Below are positions 22,661 through 30,958 of a stretch of DNA of 46,358 nt, in pieces. Origin of the DNA: an uncultured Butyricicoccus sp. (GTDB lineage: Bacteria; Bacillota; Clostridia; Oscillospirales; Butyricicoccaceae); the NCBI GenBank assembly GCA_900547195.1, contig URFQ01000010.1, forward strand, positions 1 to 46,358, read 5' to 3'. Made by a program: the position numbers and the translations under genes. The notes below the pieces were generated by a model. It saw nothing but the letters and a program-made list of their open reading frames with translations, did no database searches and was not told the DNA's origin. The first letter of the stretch is position 1. Each line of letters opens with the position of its first letter.

Positions 22661-23962
22661 ATGGCAATGGAATCTTTGCTGATCATCGTCGGCGTGCTCG
22701 TCGTGCTGCTGATCTTTGGCGTGCCGATTTCCTATTCCATCGGCATTTCTTCTCTGGTGGCGATTTTGCAGACCGTGCCGCTCGATATCTCGGTGGTCAC
22801 GGGCGCGCAGCGCATCTTTGTGGGCATGAGTAAATTCAGCCTGACCGCCATCCCGTTTTTCATTCTGGCAGGCAACCTGATGAACCAGGGCGGCATCGCC
22901 AAACGTCTTGTGGATTTCGTCATGGCGTTGCTCGGTAAACTGCCCGGCGCTCTGCTCGTCACCAATGTGGGCGCAAACGCACTGTTTGGCGCCATCTCGG
23001 GCTCAGCGTCCGCGGCGGCGGCCGCAGTCGGCAGCATGGTGGAGCAGGGCGAAAAGGAGCAGGGCTATGACCCGGCGCTCTGCGCCGCCACCAACGGCGC
23101 GTCCGCGCCCGCAGGCCTGCTCATCCCGCCGTCCAATGCGCTGATCACCTATTCGCTCGCTGCAGGCGGCACTTCGGTGGCAGCCCTGTTCCTTGCGGGC
23201 TATATCCCCGGCATTCTCTGGGCGCTCGCCTGCACCCTCGCGGCTGTTTTCTTTGCGAAAAAGAAGGGATACAAGGGCATTCCGGGCAAATTTGACTGGA
23301 AAAGCCTCGGGATCTGCACCCTGCGCGCCCTGCCGTCCCTGTCCCTGATCGTGGTCGTCATCGGCGGCATCGTCGGCGGCGTATTCACAGCCACCGAAGG
23401 GTCGGCGATTGCGGTCGTTTATGCGCTGATCCTCGGCATCTGCTACCGGGGCATCACCCTGCAATCTTTCTGGGGCATTGTGGTGGAATCCGCCAAGATG
23501 AGCGGCATGATCGTGTTCCTCATCGGTGTATCCAACATTCTCGGCTGGGTGATGGCCTTCACCCAGATCCCGCAGGCAATTTCGGCGGCGCTGCTCGGGC
23601 TGACCAGCAACCCGGTGATTATCCTGCTGATTATGAACGTCATCCTGCTGATTGCAGGCACGTTTATGGACGTCACCCCGGCCATCCTGATCTTTACCCC
23701 CCTGTTCCTGCCCGTGGTTCAGACCTTTGGCATGAGCCCGGTGCAGTTTGGCCTGATTCTGGTGTATAACCTGTGCATCGGCAACATCACCCCGCCGGTC
23801 GGGAACACGCTGTTTGTGTCCATCAAAGTGGGGCGGTCGTCGCTCGCCAAGGTGATGCCATACATGCTGGGATATTACCTGATGATCCTGCTCGGCCTGC
23901 TGCTGGTCACCTATCTCCCCGTGGTCAGTCTCGGGCTGCCGCAGCTCGCCGGACTCATTTAA
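22661..23962 (+). CDS. dctM: TRAP transporter large permease DctM
   Basis: This 433-residue polytopic permease has about a dozen membrane segments. The family motifs are IPFFILAGNLMNQGGIAKRL, ISGSASAAAAAVGSM and LLIPPSNALITYSLAAGGTS (the ion/substrate-pore region). Near the end, FMDVTPAILIFTPLFLPV and NLCIGNITPPVGNTLFV are diagnostic for DctM. It starts at ATG 22661, with AAGGAGG ten bases earlier. It completes the uronate TRAP uptake unit and is the last gene of the operon, followed by a terminator. Confidence 0.95.
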   Translation: MAMESLLIIVGVLVVLLIFGVPISYSIGISSLVAILQTVPLDISVVTGAQRIFVGMSKFSLTAIPFFILAGNLMNQGGIAKRLVDFVMALLGKLPGALLVTNVGANALFGAISGSASAAAAAVGSMVEQGEKEQGYDPALCAATNGASAPAGLLIPPSNALITYSLAAGGTSVAALFLAGYIPGILWALACTLAAVFFAKKKGYKGIPGKFDWKSLGICTLRALPSLSLIVVVIGGIVGGVFTATEGSAIAVVYALILGICYRGITLQSFWGIVVESAKMSGMIVFLIGVSNILGWVMAFTQIPQAISAALLGLTSNPVIILLIMNVILLIAGTFMDVTPAILIFTPLFLPVVQTFGMSPVQFGLILVYNLCIGNITPPVGNTLFVSIKVGRSSLAKVMPYMLGYYLMILLGLLLVTYLPVVSLGLPQLAGLI

Positions 23963-23980
23963 TCCCCCTTTGCACGTAAA

Positions 23981-24016
23981 AAAATCCCGCTGCCCCATTG
24001 CAGGCAGCGGGATTTT
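23981..24016 (+). terminator. Terminator of the hexuronate operon
   Basis: AAAATCCCGCTGCC (23981-23994) pairs perfectly with GGCAGCGGGATTTT (24003-24016), 19 bases after the dctM stop. Confidence 0.85.
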
Positions 24017-24324
24017 GGCGTTTTGTCACCGATATGATATGCCGGGATCAGATGCCGGCAGAAAGAGGGGATTTCCGAGAAAAAAGCGAATGATTGTCCG
24101 GGTATGTATGGATGCCCGGCGCCGCTTTGGAAAGCACGGCGCTGTGTCTGATGCAACGCACTTTCCGCCGCATAACATCCTGTGCGGCATTCTCCGCGAT
24201 TTTGAAATACACGGAAGCCGAAAGCGGTCTCGCGCTGCGCCGAAATGTCTTGTTTCCCTTTGCAGGCGCAAAAAGAAGGAGGCCGAAGTCCCCTTCTTTT
24301 TGCTTTCATGCAGGAAACCGCCGC
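24017..24324. other. Intergenic region between the hexuronate operon and the S-layer protein gene
   Basis: Apart from the two flanking terminators I see no gene or recognisable element in these 308 bases. The short open frames have no start signals. Confidence 0.55.
24268..24303 (-). terminator. Terminator of the S-layer protein gene
   Basis: GCAAAAAGAAGG (24268-24279) and CCTTCTTTTTGC (24292-24303) form a perfect inverted repeat with A/T-rich outer pairs, 22 bases after the stop codon of the minus-strand gene. Confidence 0.7.
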
Positions 24325-27300
24325 TTATTTCAGCTTGGTCCAGTCCTCCACGCTATCCTTCTTATCGTAGTTGTGCGCGTTGGTGGCCTCCATGATGTTG
24401 TAATATGCCCAATGGCTGTCCTTGAGGTCGGTGAACTTTGCAATCGTGCTGCTGTGGCTGTCGACATAGTCCTGATCGGCGCTGCGGCCAAGCATATTGT
24501 TGACAATCGTGACCACTTCGGCACGGGTAATCGTATTATTCGAACGGAACGTACCGTCGCCGTAGCCATTGACCCAGCCGTATGCAACCGAGCCGACGAC
24601 CGCATCATAATACCATGCGCCCTTGTTCACATCCGAGAAGATGTTCTGCCCGCTGGCGTCCGACTTGGCAAAGCGCATCGACATCGCGGTAAATTCCGCA
24701 CGGGTAATGGATTTGCCCGGCTGGAAGCGGCCGTCGCCATAGCCGTTGATCACGCCCATGCCTGCCAGCGTGCGGACCGCAGTCGCATACCACGCATCGT
24801 CCTTCACGTCGGTGAAGCGGACGTTGCCGGACGTCTTTTTGTCCAGCAGCAGGTTATAGAATATCTGCGCAACCTCTGCACGGGTCATGTTGCGGGACGG
24901 GCCGAACGTGCCATCCGGATAGCCAACCATATACTTCATATGGTTTTCGGTATCGAGTTTGGCGGATACGCCGGTGTCGTCCGGATCCGCAACCGCACCC
25001 TTGCGGGCGAAAGTCGCACGGATTGTATGGGTTGCGCGGACATCTTCAAAGACATACTTGGATACCGCGCCCACGCTCTTACCATCGACAAAAACGTCCT
25101 TGACCACATAGTTCTTATCCGCTGTGATGGTAAAGGTCTTATCGCTGCCACGATTTACGTATGTGTTTCCACTTGGAGTAATACTGCCATTGGCGTCCGC
25201 GGAAGCGGTGATCTTATACGTGGTCGAGCTGCTGCTGCCACCGGAAGACTTCTTGGACCAATCTGCATACAGAGTCGTGTTTCTGGTCACAGTGTCCGTG
25301 GTAAAGTTCCATGCATTCTTGCATTCGGCCTCTTCATACCAGCCTTGGAAACTGTAGCCGCTGCGGGTCGGGTCTGACGGCTGCTCCACCTTTTCGCCGC
25401 GCTTGACGGTCTGGCTTGCAACTTTGCTGCCGCCCTGGCTGTCGAACGTTACTGTGAAGCTCTCGCCGGTCTCGCCTTCCTTCACAATAACCGGACGGAT
25501 TGCAACATGGCCATCGTTCGCCAGCGCCGCAAGGCCGGACAGTTCCTTGATATCCTTTGCCATGGCGGTCGTGGCCTTGCCTTCGACCTGCCAGCCAGTC
25601 AGCTCATAGCCTGCTGCAACCTTCAGCTCCGGGAATACGACCTTGTCTTCTGCCGCCGCGACCGCGACATCGTAATACTTTACGCTCTCACCATTTACGA
25701 TATAGTCGCCGGACTCCCAGTTTGCAAGGTAGAAATGGACGTTGATCGTGCCATCCGGGTCAACCGGGGAATCCTTTTTCACCAGGATCGGGGTAATGGC
25801 CAGGTCGCCGGAATCGCTTGCCAGGCCTTCAATGCCAATGGCTTCCTTGGAATCCGCGTCCCAAACTGCGCTGTATTTGCCGTCAACCTGCCAGCCCTTA
25901 AGTTCATAGCCATCGTTGACTGTCAGCTCCGGGAACGCAACCCTGTCGTTGGCCTGCACGTCATGCGAGGTTACCTGCTCGCCATCGACCGTGTAGTAAC
26001 CGCCATTCAGGTTTGCAATGTAAAAATGGACGTTGATTTTCTGCTGCTCTGCATCCTTCTTCACGATATTTGCCGTGATGGAAACATAGCCGCCCTCGTC
26101 GTCCTCGACGATCAGTCCGGTCAGGCCAAAGGTCTTGGCCGCTGCATCCCAGTAGTTGCTCTCCTTGCCGCTGACCGCCCAGCCCTTCAGTTCATAGCCG
26201 TCCTCGATGGTCAGCTCGGGCAGGACAAACGTGTTTTCACGGTCATCCCAGCTCATGGTTTCCGTCCAGGAATCCTTGCCGTTATCCTTGAATACCGCAT
26301 GATTGTCCGCTGCCCAGTAGATCTTCAGCGTCTTGCCCGCCGGGGTCTCGTTTTTCGTCCACTGTGCCCATACGGTCATATCCGCATTGACAATGGTCGT
26401 AGCAGCGAACTCATCGCCCGAACCGTCTGCCTCGATGTTCCAGCCTGCAAAGGTATAGCCTTCGCGGGTCGGTGCGGACGGCATCTTGAGCGCCACGCTC
26501 TCGCCCGCCTTCACGGTAACCTTGGCATATTCGCTCGTGCCGTTGTTGAAAGTGACAGTATACTCGGCGGGCTTCACCGCCTCACAGGTCCAAACGCCGG
26601 TGAAGTTCAGGCCGCCCTTGACCATCGCAACCTGGGTGTTGGGGGCAACATTAACGCCGTTCAGCTGCCAGGTCTGGAACTTCCAGATATAATCGCCAAC
26701 AGCAACGTCATCAGGCTTTGCAGCTGTCGTGACCTTCTGGCCGACGGAGTAGGTGTAGTTGTTGGTAGGCAGCGTGGCCATGACCTCGGCGGGAACGCTC
26801 TTGTCATAGCTGTAGGTAACGCTGTACTCAGCGGGTTCTTCCGGCTTCTGAACCGTCACGGTAGGATCGCCAATCTCATCCTTGGCAACCTCAACCGCCT
26901 TTCCAGCACTGTCCTTGTATGTCAGCTTTACATCTGCATTGGTATGCAGCTCACCGAAAGCACCCGCCTTCGGCTTTACCTTGAAGGTAACAAAAGCGTC
27001 GTCCTTCGGGATATCACCGATATTCCAAGTCAGTGTTTTGCCGTCTGCATCCACGGCCAGGTTTGTATCTGTGATACTGTCCGCAACCAGTTCAAATGCA
27101 TCCGTATTGATGGTATCCACCATCTTCGCTTCTGTACCAGCCGGTACGGTTTTAATCTCGCCGGCCCACTTGGACAGGACGTCCTTGAGTTTGTCGGCAT
27201 AATCCTTACCGGTTACATTCATATAATCCTGTGCGTCCGTTGCCAGGCTTTTCAGATATGCGCCTTCCGCGTCCTTAAGGGAAATACCGATGGTGTACAT

Positions 27301-28095
27301 CGTGGTTCCGGCATCCTTCAAGGCCTTAGCCTGTACAGAGCCGTTCCAATTGATATCCTTGATGGACTCGCCCTGTAAGCCGGGAGCGCCGTCCGAAATG
27401 AATACTACATAGGACGGACGGGTCTTCTCAGCTTCCGGGCGCGCGCTCAACCAGTCTGCTGCCTGCTTGAGTGCCGCGGAGTAGTTGGTACCGCCGTCGG
27501 CCTTCATTTTTTCGATGCTGCTTACAGCTTCACCAACCTGCTTGGTCAGGGGCTGGACGACCTTGTTGGCCTTCGTGTCGTTTGCCCCGCCCTTATTGCT
27601 GTTATGCGAGAAACCGATGACTGCAATCCGGTTGTCGCCTTCCTTCAGGATATTCTGCGCAAATTCCTTGCCGACCGCCTTTGCAGTCTGAATGCGCGAC
27701 TCGCTGCCGGTCTCACCCTCGCACTTATCCGGAATAAACGGCCACAAATAAAGCGCGCCGCATTTCGGACAAGTATGGATTAGGAAACCATTGTCTTCAA
27801 TGTCTTTTTTCGTAGCGCTGCACGGCTCGCCCACGCTGCTTGCCATGGAGCCTGAGTTGTCTACGACCAGTACAACGTCCGCCGTAGAAGCGTTCGAAAC
27901 CTCTTTCGGCTCTCCTTTCACAGACAATTGAATGGTATAATTTCCATCCGCGTCCGGGGTCTGGCTTACAAGCCCTTTTGCAGCCTGCACGTCGCCCGGA
28001 TTCAGCGCGGTACTGTTTGCAGCCAATGCAGTAACAGGCATCATAGTTATTACCATAATTATAGTCAGCAATCCTGCCAACAATCGCTTTTTCAT
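24325..28095 (-). CDS. S-layer-anchored surface protein with vWA, InlB-type repeats and three SLH domains
   Basis: This is a 1256-residue secreted protein. Residues 1-25 are a Sec signal (AVTALA-like end). Residues 72-310 form a von Willebrand A domain with an intact MIDAS: DNSGSM (Asp79, Ser81, Ser83), Thr203 and Asp235. A 40-residue Cys4 insertion sits at about 90-130 (Cys92, 109, 112, 125). Next come a beta-rich domain (about 320-415) and a SHIRT-like segment (423-503). An InlB B-repeat follows (511-580), then three about 90-residue repeats (588-680, 686-774, 783-872), a second InlB repeat (879-946), a beta domain (959-1031), and three SLH motifs (about 1046-1090, 1094-1142, 1153-1203) that bind pyruvylated wall polymer. 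The start has AAGGAGG upstream. It probably mediates adhesion; the ligand is unknown. Confidence 0.92.
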   Translation of the reverse strand: MKKRLLAGLLTIIMVITMMPVTALAANSTALNPGDVQAAKGLVSQTPDADGNYTIQLSVKGEPKEVSNASTADVVLVVDNSGSMASSVGEPCSATKKDIEDNGFLIHTCPKCGALYLWPFIPDKCEGETGSESRIQTAKAVGKEFAQNILKEGDNRIAVIGFSHNSNKGGANDTKANKVVQPLTKQVGEAVSSIEKMKADGGTNYSAALKQAADWLSARPEAEKTRPSYVVFISDGAPGLQGESIKDINWNGSVQAKALKDAGTTMYTIGISLKDAEGAYLKSLATDAQDYMNVTGKDYADKLKDVLSKWAGEIKTVPAGTEAKMVDTINTDAFELVADSITDTNLAVDADGKTLTWNIGDIPKDDAFVTFKVKPKAGAFGELHTNADVKLTYKDSAGKAVEVAKDEIGDPTVTVQKPEEPAEYSVTYSYDKSVPAEVMATLPTNNYTYSVGQKVTTAAKPDDVAVGDYIWKFQTWQLNGVNVAPNTQVAMVKGGLNFTGVWTCEAVKPAEYTVTFNNGTSEYAKVTVKAGESVALKMPSAPTREGYTFAGWNIEADGSGDEFAATTIVNADMTVWAQWTKNETPAGKTLKIYWAADNHAVFKDNGKDSWTETMSWDDRENTFVLPELTIEDGYELKGWAVSGKESNYWDAAAKTFGLTGLIVEDDEGGYVSITANIVKKDAEQQKINVHFYIANLNGGYYTVDGEQVTSHDVQANDRVAFPELTVNDGYELKGWQVDGKYSAVWDADSKEAIGIEGLASDSGDLAITPILVKKDSPVDPDGTINVHFYLANWESGDYIVNGESVKYYDVAVAAAEDKVVFPELKVAAGYELTGWQVEGKATTAMAKDIKELSGLAALANDGHVAIRPVIVKEGETGESFTVTFDSQGGSKVASQTVKRGEKVEQPSDPTRSGYSFQGWYEEAECKNAWNFTTDTVTRNTTLYADWSKKSSGGSSSSTTYKITASADANGSITPSGNTYVNRGSDKTFTITADKNYVVKDVFVDGKSVGAVSKYVFEDVRATHTIRATFARKGAVADPDDTGVSAKLDTENHMKYMVGYPDGTFGPSRNMTRAEVAQIFYNLLLDKKTSGNVRFTDVKDDAWYATAVRTLAGMGVINGYGDGRFQPGKSITRAEFTAMSMRFAKSDASGQNIFSDVNKGAWYYDAVVGSVAYGWVNGYGDGTFRSNNTITRAEVVTIVNNMLGRSADQDYVDSHSSTIAKFTDLKDSHWAYYNIMEATNAHNYDKKDSVEDWTKLK

Positions 28096-28222
28096 TTTTC
28101 ATCCTCCTTCATATTGTCTTAGGATTTATGCTTTGTCCGCCAGCAGAAACGGACAAACCAAAAGAGAGCATTGCGCCCGGGAGTTTTCAATGCCCGCTTT
28201 CAGCCTATTTTAACGTTAGAAA

Positions 28223-28251
28223 ATTATACCACGTTTTTATTGTAAGTACAA
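28223..28251 (-). promoter_or_regulatory. Promoter of the S-layer protein gene
   Basis: On the minus strand TTGTAC (28251-28246) and TATAAT (28228-28223) are 17 bases apart. The 130-base leader that follows contains a TTTGTCCG/CGGACAAA hairpin near 28137-28166. Confidence 0.65.
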
Positions 28252-28503
28252 GCAGTTCTTTGGATTTGTAACAATTACTTTTTTGTAACAACCTCCTGCT
28301 CATGCAAGTTCTCCAACCGCTGTATGGTGCGCTGAAAGAAAATATAAACTATATCAACCTCTGCTAATTCTCGCAAGGTATTGAAAGGGAAATCATCATA
28401 CCGGGTCTTTTGCAAAGGACAGCAACAGGTACAAAGTATGCCTTTCCAGCGGGAAATACCCTCTTGCGGCGTAAAAGTCAAGCATAGTTTTCAAAATAAA
28501 AAA

Positions 28504-28540
28504 TGGGCGGATTCTCATGCAAATCATGAAAATCCGCCCA
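28504..28540 (-). terminator. Hairpin with minus-strand T tract
   Basis: TGGGCGGATT (28504-28513) pairs with AATCCGCCCA (28531-28540) and the inner CATG pairs with CATG. On the minus strand it runs into ATTTTTTATTTT. No minus-strand gene lies upstream of it. Confidence 0.5.
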
Positions 28541-28736
28541 AATTATGTTGATCGCTACACGCCAGCGTCAGTATGGAATATAAGTTGATCTACTTCTGTA
28601 TTTTCACCATAAAACGCCTCGTTGAAATATACAAAAAAATCGAAACCCTTTTAGCAAAAATAAATACATCGTTATCAAATAATAAAATAATGGAACGCCT
28701 GCATCCAACTTTATCAAATGTTCTGTATTGAAGCTA

Positions 28737-28765
28737 TTGAAAAAATGCAGAAACAACGATATACT
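28737..28765 (+). promoter_or_regulatory. Promoter of the PTS operon
   Basis: TTGAAA (28737-28742) and TATACT (28760-28765) are exactly 17 bases apart, 62 bases before the sorC-type start codon. Confidence 0.65.
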
Positions 28766-28827
28766 CCAAATATCAAAGGAAAACAGGATTAACACAGGGA
28801 ATATCGTTAGAGACAGGAGGGGGTTGC

Positions 28828-29820
28828 ATGCGAAAAGTAGTAGGTGATCCGAGACTGATCTATAAATGCTGCAAGCTGTATTATGAAGAAAACCGTGGCC
28901 AGCATGAGATTGCGAATATGCTTGGTATCTCGCGTGTATCGGTGTCCCGCCTGCTGAACGCGGGGCGGAAATCCGGCATCGTTCAAATCCAGATCGTTAG
29001 CCCCAACCACCTTACATATACCAGACTGGAACAGGAACTCGAGCAGCTTTATGGCCTTAAAGAGGCTGTCGTAGTCGAAAACAGCCCTCTAACCACAAGA
29101 TACGATCACATTTCCACCCTGAGCACCGAAGCGCTCGGCCTGATGGAAACCTATCTCCATGATGATGATGTGGTCGGCGTGTCAATGGGCATGACTCTGC
29201 ATAATATCTGCCACGGCGCCCGTAAAAACACCAATAATGTCAACTGTACCTTTGTCCCTATGATGGGCGGAATCAGTACGGGCCATGGCCAGACAGTCAA
29301 CATTCATTCCAATCAGATTGCCCAGAATTTTGCACAGCTCTTCGGCGGACGCTACGTTGATTTCTTCGCGCCCGCGATCTTTTCAGATCCGATTGTGCTC
29401 AAAGGATTCATAAAAGAAGCGCCCATGCAGCATGTATTGCAATATTATAAAGAAATCAAAACCGTTATCATGGGCATCGGCATCCCAAACCGCGCCGGTT
29501 CGACCATGATCCGCGCCGGTTACATCACCCGGGAGCAGATGCACGGACTTGTACAGCAGGGTGCTGTCGGCGATATTTCGCTCCAGTTTTTCGACCGGAA
29601 CGGCGCGTTCGAGCAGTTCCGCGAATTTAATTCCCGTGTCGCCGGCATGCCGCTGGCGCAGCTGCGCGAAGTGGAAAATAAGATCGGCGTCAGCAGCGGC
29701 GTACACAAGGCCGAAGCGATCTATGGCGCGCTGCGCGGTGGATTCGTCAATATTTTGATCACCGACCAGGAGTGTGCGCTCAAACTTCTGGAACTTGGGA
29801 AAGAGGGGACGGCATCATGA
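28828..29820 (+). CDS. SorC/DeoR-type sugar-binding transcriptional regulator
   Basis: This 330-residue regulator has an N-terminal HTH (GQHEIANMLGISRVSVSRLL, about residues 30-50) and a C-terminal sugar-phosphate-binding SorC domain. The landmarks of that domain are VVGVSMGMTLHNICHG, FVPMMGGISTGHGQTVNIHS, VIMGIGIPNRAGSTMIRAG and AVGDISLQFFDRNG. SorC proteins bind a phosphorylated sugar or polyol and control the adjacent operon. It is the first gene of the operon, with AGGAGGGGG upstream, and its stop overlaps the gutM start as ATGA. It probably senses the product of the PTS encoded downstream. Confidence 0.92.
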   Translation: MRKVVGDPRLIYKCCKLYYEENRGQHEIANMLGISRVSVSRLLNAGRKSGIVQIQIVSPNHLTYTRLEQELEQLYGLKEAVVVENSPLTTRYDHISTLSTEALGLMETYLHDDDVVGVSMGMTLHNICHGARKNTNNVNCTFVPMMGGISTGHGQTVNIHSNQIAQNFAQLFGGRYVDFFAPAIFSDPIVLKGFIKEAPMQHVLQYYKEIKTVIMGIGIPNRAGSTMIRAGYITREQMHGLVQQGAVGDISLQFFDRNGAFEQFREFNSRVAGMPLAQLREVENKIGVSSGVHKAEAIYGALRGGFVNILITDQECALKLLELGKEGTAS

Positions 29821-30257
29821 AAAAGGAATGGATCCTCCTGTTTTTGATCGCGCTGTCTCTGTTCACGATGCAGGCAATCGGCGGTTATTTCCAAATCAAG
29901 GATTATAAAAAAGCGATTCGCCGCGTGCACCGGCTGGGCAATGTTGGCGTCGGCCAGAAAAAGGGCGGCCTGCTCTCCGGGTATCTGGTACTGATCGCCT
30001 GTGATGCAAATGGCGTCATCACCGGCGCCGAGGTCATGGAAGGCCTGACCTTCCTGACAAAGTTCCGTCCCTGCGATGAGGTCCTCGGCTATCGGCTTAT
30101 TGGAACCCATATCCAAGAGTTTCTTGCCTTTTCAAGGCAACTTGACAAGAAGAAGAAAAAGCGCCTCAAGGGATATATCCAGGCCGTAGAAGCGCTTGAA
30201 CTGCGCCTGTCCTCTGACGGACAGGACGTGGATCCAGTGCAGCCCACAGCGGGCTAA
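29817..30257 (+). CDS. gutM: GutM-family glucitol operon activator
   Basis: This 146-residue protein has one N-terminal membrane helix (WILLFLIALSLFTMQAIGGYF) followed by a cytoplasmic domain. That domain carries the GutM signature RRVHRLGNVGVGQKKGGLLSG and then ACDANGVITGAEVMEGLTFL. GutM accompanies glucitol-family PTS operons as an activator or membrane accessory. The ATG at 29817 overlaps the preceding stop, so translation is coupled. The C-terminal tail is basic and then acidic. It lies upstream of the PTS membrane genes, after which comes a structured 155-base gap. Confidence 0.9.
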   Translation: MKKEWILLFLIALSLFTMQAIGGYFQIKDYKKAIRRVHRLGNVGVGQKKGGLLSGYLVLIACDANGVITGAEVMEGLTFLTKFRPCDEVLGYRLIGTHIQEFLAFSRQLDKKKKKRLKGYIQAVEALELRLSSDGQDVDPVQPTAG

Positions 30258-30274
30258 ACGGATTACTGTGTATT

Positions 30275-30344
30275 AGAAGGCTGCACGTTTCGGTGCGGGC
30301 CCCGCCGGAAAGCGGCTGCAAATGGAGCAGCGGTGAGGCCTTCT
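30275..30344 (+). ncRNA. Candidate cis-acting RNA: four-way junction upstream of srlA
   Basis: In the gutM-srlA gap the closing stem AGAAGGC (30275-30281)/GCCTTCT (30338-30344) encloses three side-by-side hairpins. These are GCAC/GTGC (30283-30296), CCGC/GCGG (30302-30315) and CTGC/GCAG (30316-30330), with loops of 6, 6 and 7 bases. This would fold as a four-way junction about 65 bases before the srlA start. The fold was made by eye and is not tested. Confidence 0.4.
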
Positions 30345-30411
30345 GTACATAAAATGGGTGCGCCGATGCAGGCACGCCCAAAAAGAGATGATTTGAAAGG
30401 GGTAAAACCTA

Positions 30412-30945
30412 ATGCAACAATTTATGGAGTTTGTCACCTGGGTGGCCAATGGCTTCATGTCGCTGTTCCAGGCTGGCGGGGAAACCTTCCTCGGCTGGGT
30501 GACCGGTATTATTCCGATGGTCGTTTGCTTGATGACCGCGATCAACTCGATCATCAAGCTGATCGGCGAGGACCGTGTCGAGCGCTTCGCAAAAAAGATC
30601 ACCGGCAATGTTTTCGGACGTTATCTGCTTCTGCCGGTGCTGGCAGTCCTGTTCCTTGGCAACCCGATGTGCTATTCGTTCGGCCGTTTTGTCGACGAAA
30701 AGTACAAGCCCGCATACTATGATTCCTGCGTTTCTTTCCTGCATCCGGTCACCGGCCTGTTCCCACACGCAAACCCTGGCGAGCTGTTCGTTTACATGGG
30801 CATTGCAGCCGGTATCACCGAGCGCGGCCTGTCGCTCGGCGACCTCGCGATACGGTATTTTGCAGTCGGTTTGATCGTGATCTTCATTCGCGGCGTCTTG
30901 ACCGAAAAGATCTATCTGAACATGCTCAAAAAGGTTGGAAAGTAA
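30412..30945 (+). CDS. srlA: PTS glucitol/sorbitol-family transporter subunit IIC
   Basis: This 177-residue membrane protein corresponds to SrlA/GutA, the first half of the glucitol-family permease. It begins with FVTWVANGFMSLFQAGGETFLGW-type helices and has the family segments GIIPMVVCLMTAINSIIKLI, LAVLFLGNPMCYSFGRFVDE and SFLHPVTGLFPHANPGELFV. It works with the IIBC subunit downstream to move the polyol while phosphorylating it. GAAAGGGG precedes the start. The substrate in this organism is not necessarily sorbitol, since related systems carry ribitol and other polyols. Confidence 0.93.
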   Translation: MQQFMEFVTWVANGFMSLFQAGGETFLGWVTGIIPMVVCLMTAINSIIKLIGEDRVERFAKKITGNVFGRYLLLPVLAVLFLGNPMCYSFGRFVDEKYKPAYYDSCVSFLHPVTGLFPHANPGELFVYMGIAAGITERGLSLGDLAIRYFAVGLIVIFIRGVLTEKIYLNMLKKVGK

Positions 30946-30958
30946 GGAGGCAGCACCC

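Larger units (their letters stand above)
28096..28827. other. AT-rich 730-bp intergenic region
   Basis: It holds divergent promoters for the S-layer gene and the SorC-type regulator and an imperfect hairpin at 28504-28540. It also contains a 68-codon open frame on the minus strand (28275-28481) with only a TTG start and no ribosome binding site. That frame may be a remnant, but I could not identify it. A 63-codon hydrophobic frame at 28604-28795 is probably fortuitous. Confidence 0.5.

Noticed and set aside
25507..27378. 623-codon open frame on the plus strand
   Set aside because: It lies opposite the S-layer protein, whose signal peptide, vWA, InlB and SLH domains are unmistakable.
28096..28260. 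Possible c-di-GMP riboswitch before the S-layer protein gene
   Set aside because: The leader has hairpins (TTTGTCCG/CGGACAAA) but not the conserved GEMM core sequences.
28275..28481. 68-codon minus-strand ORF as a gene
   Set aside because: It has only a TTG start without a ribosome binding site, a stop just upstream in frame and no recognised family; kept only as a note on the intergenic region.
28604..28795. 63-codon hydrophobic minus-strand ORF
   Set aside because: Low-complexity, Phe/Leu-rich translation of AT-rich promoter DNA, overlapping the sorC-side promoter; no start site.
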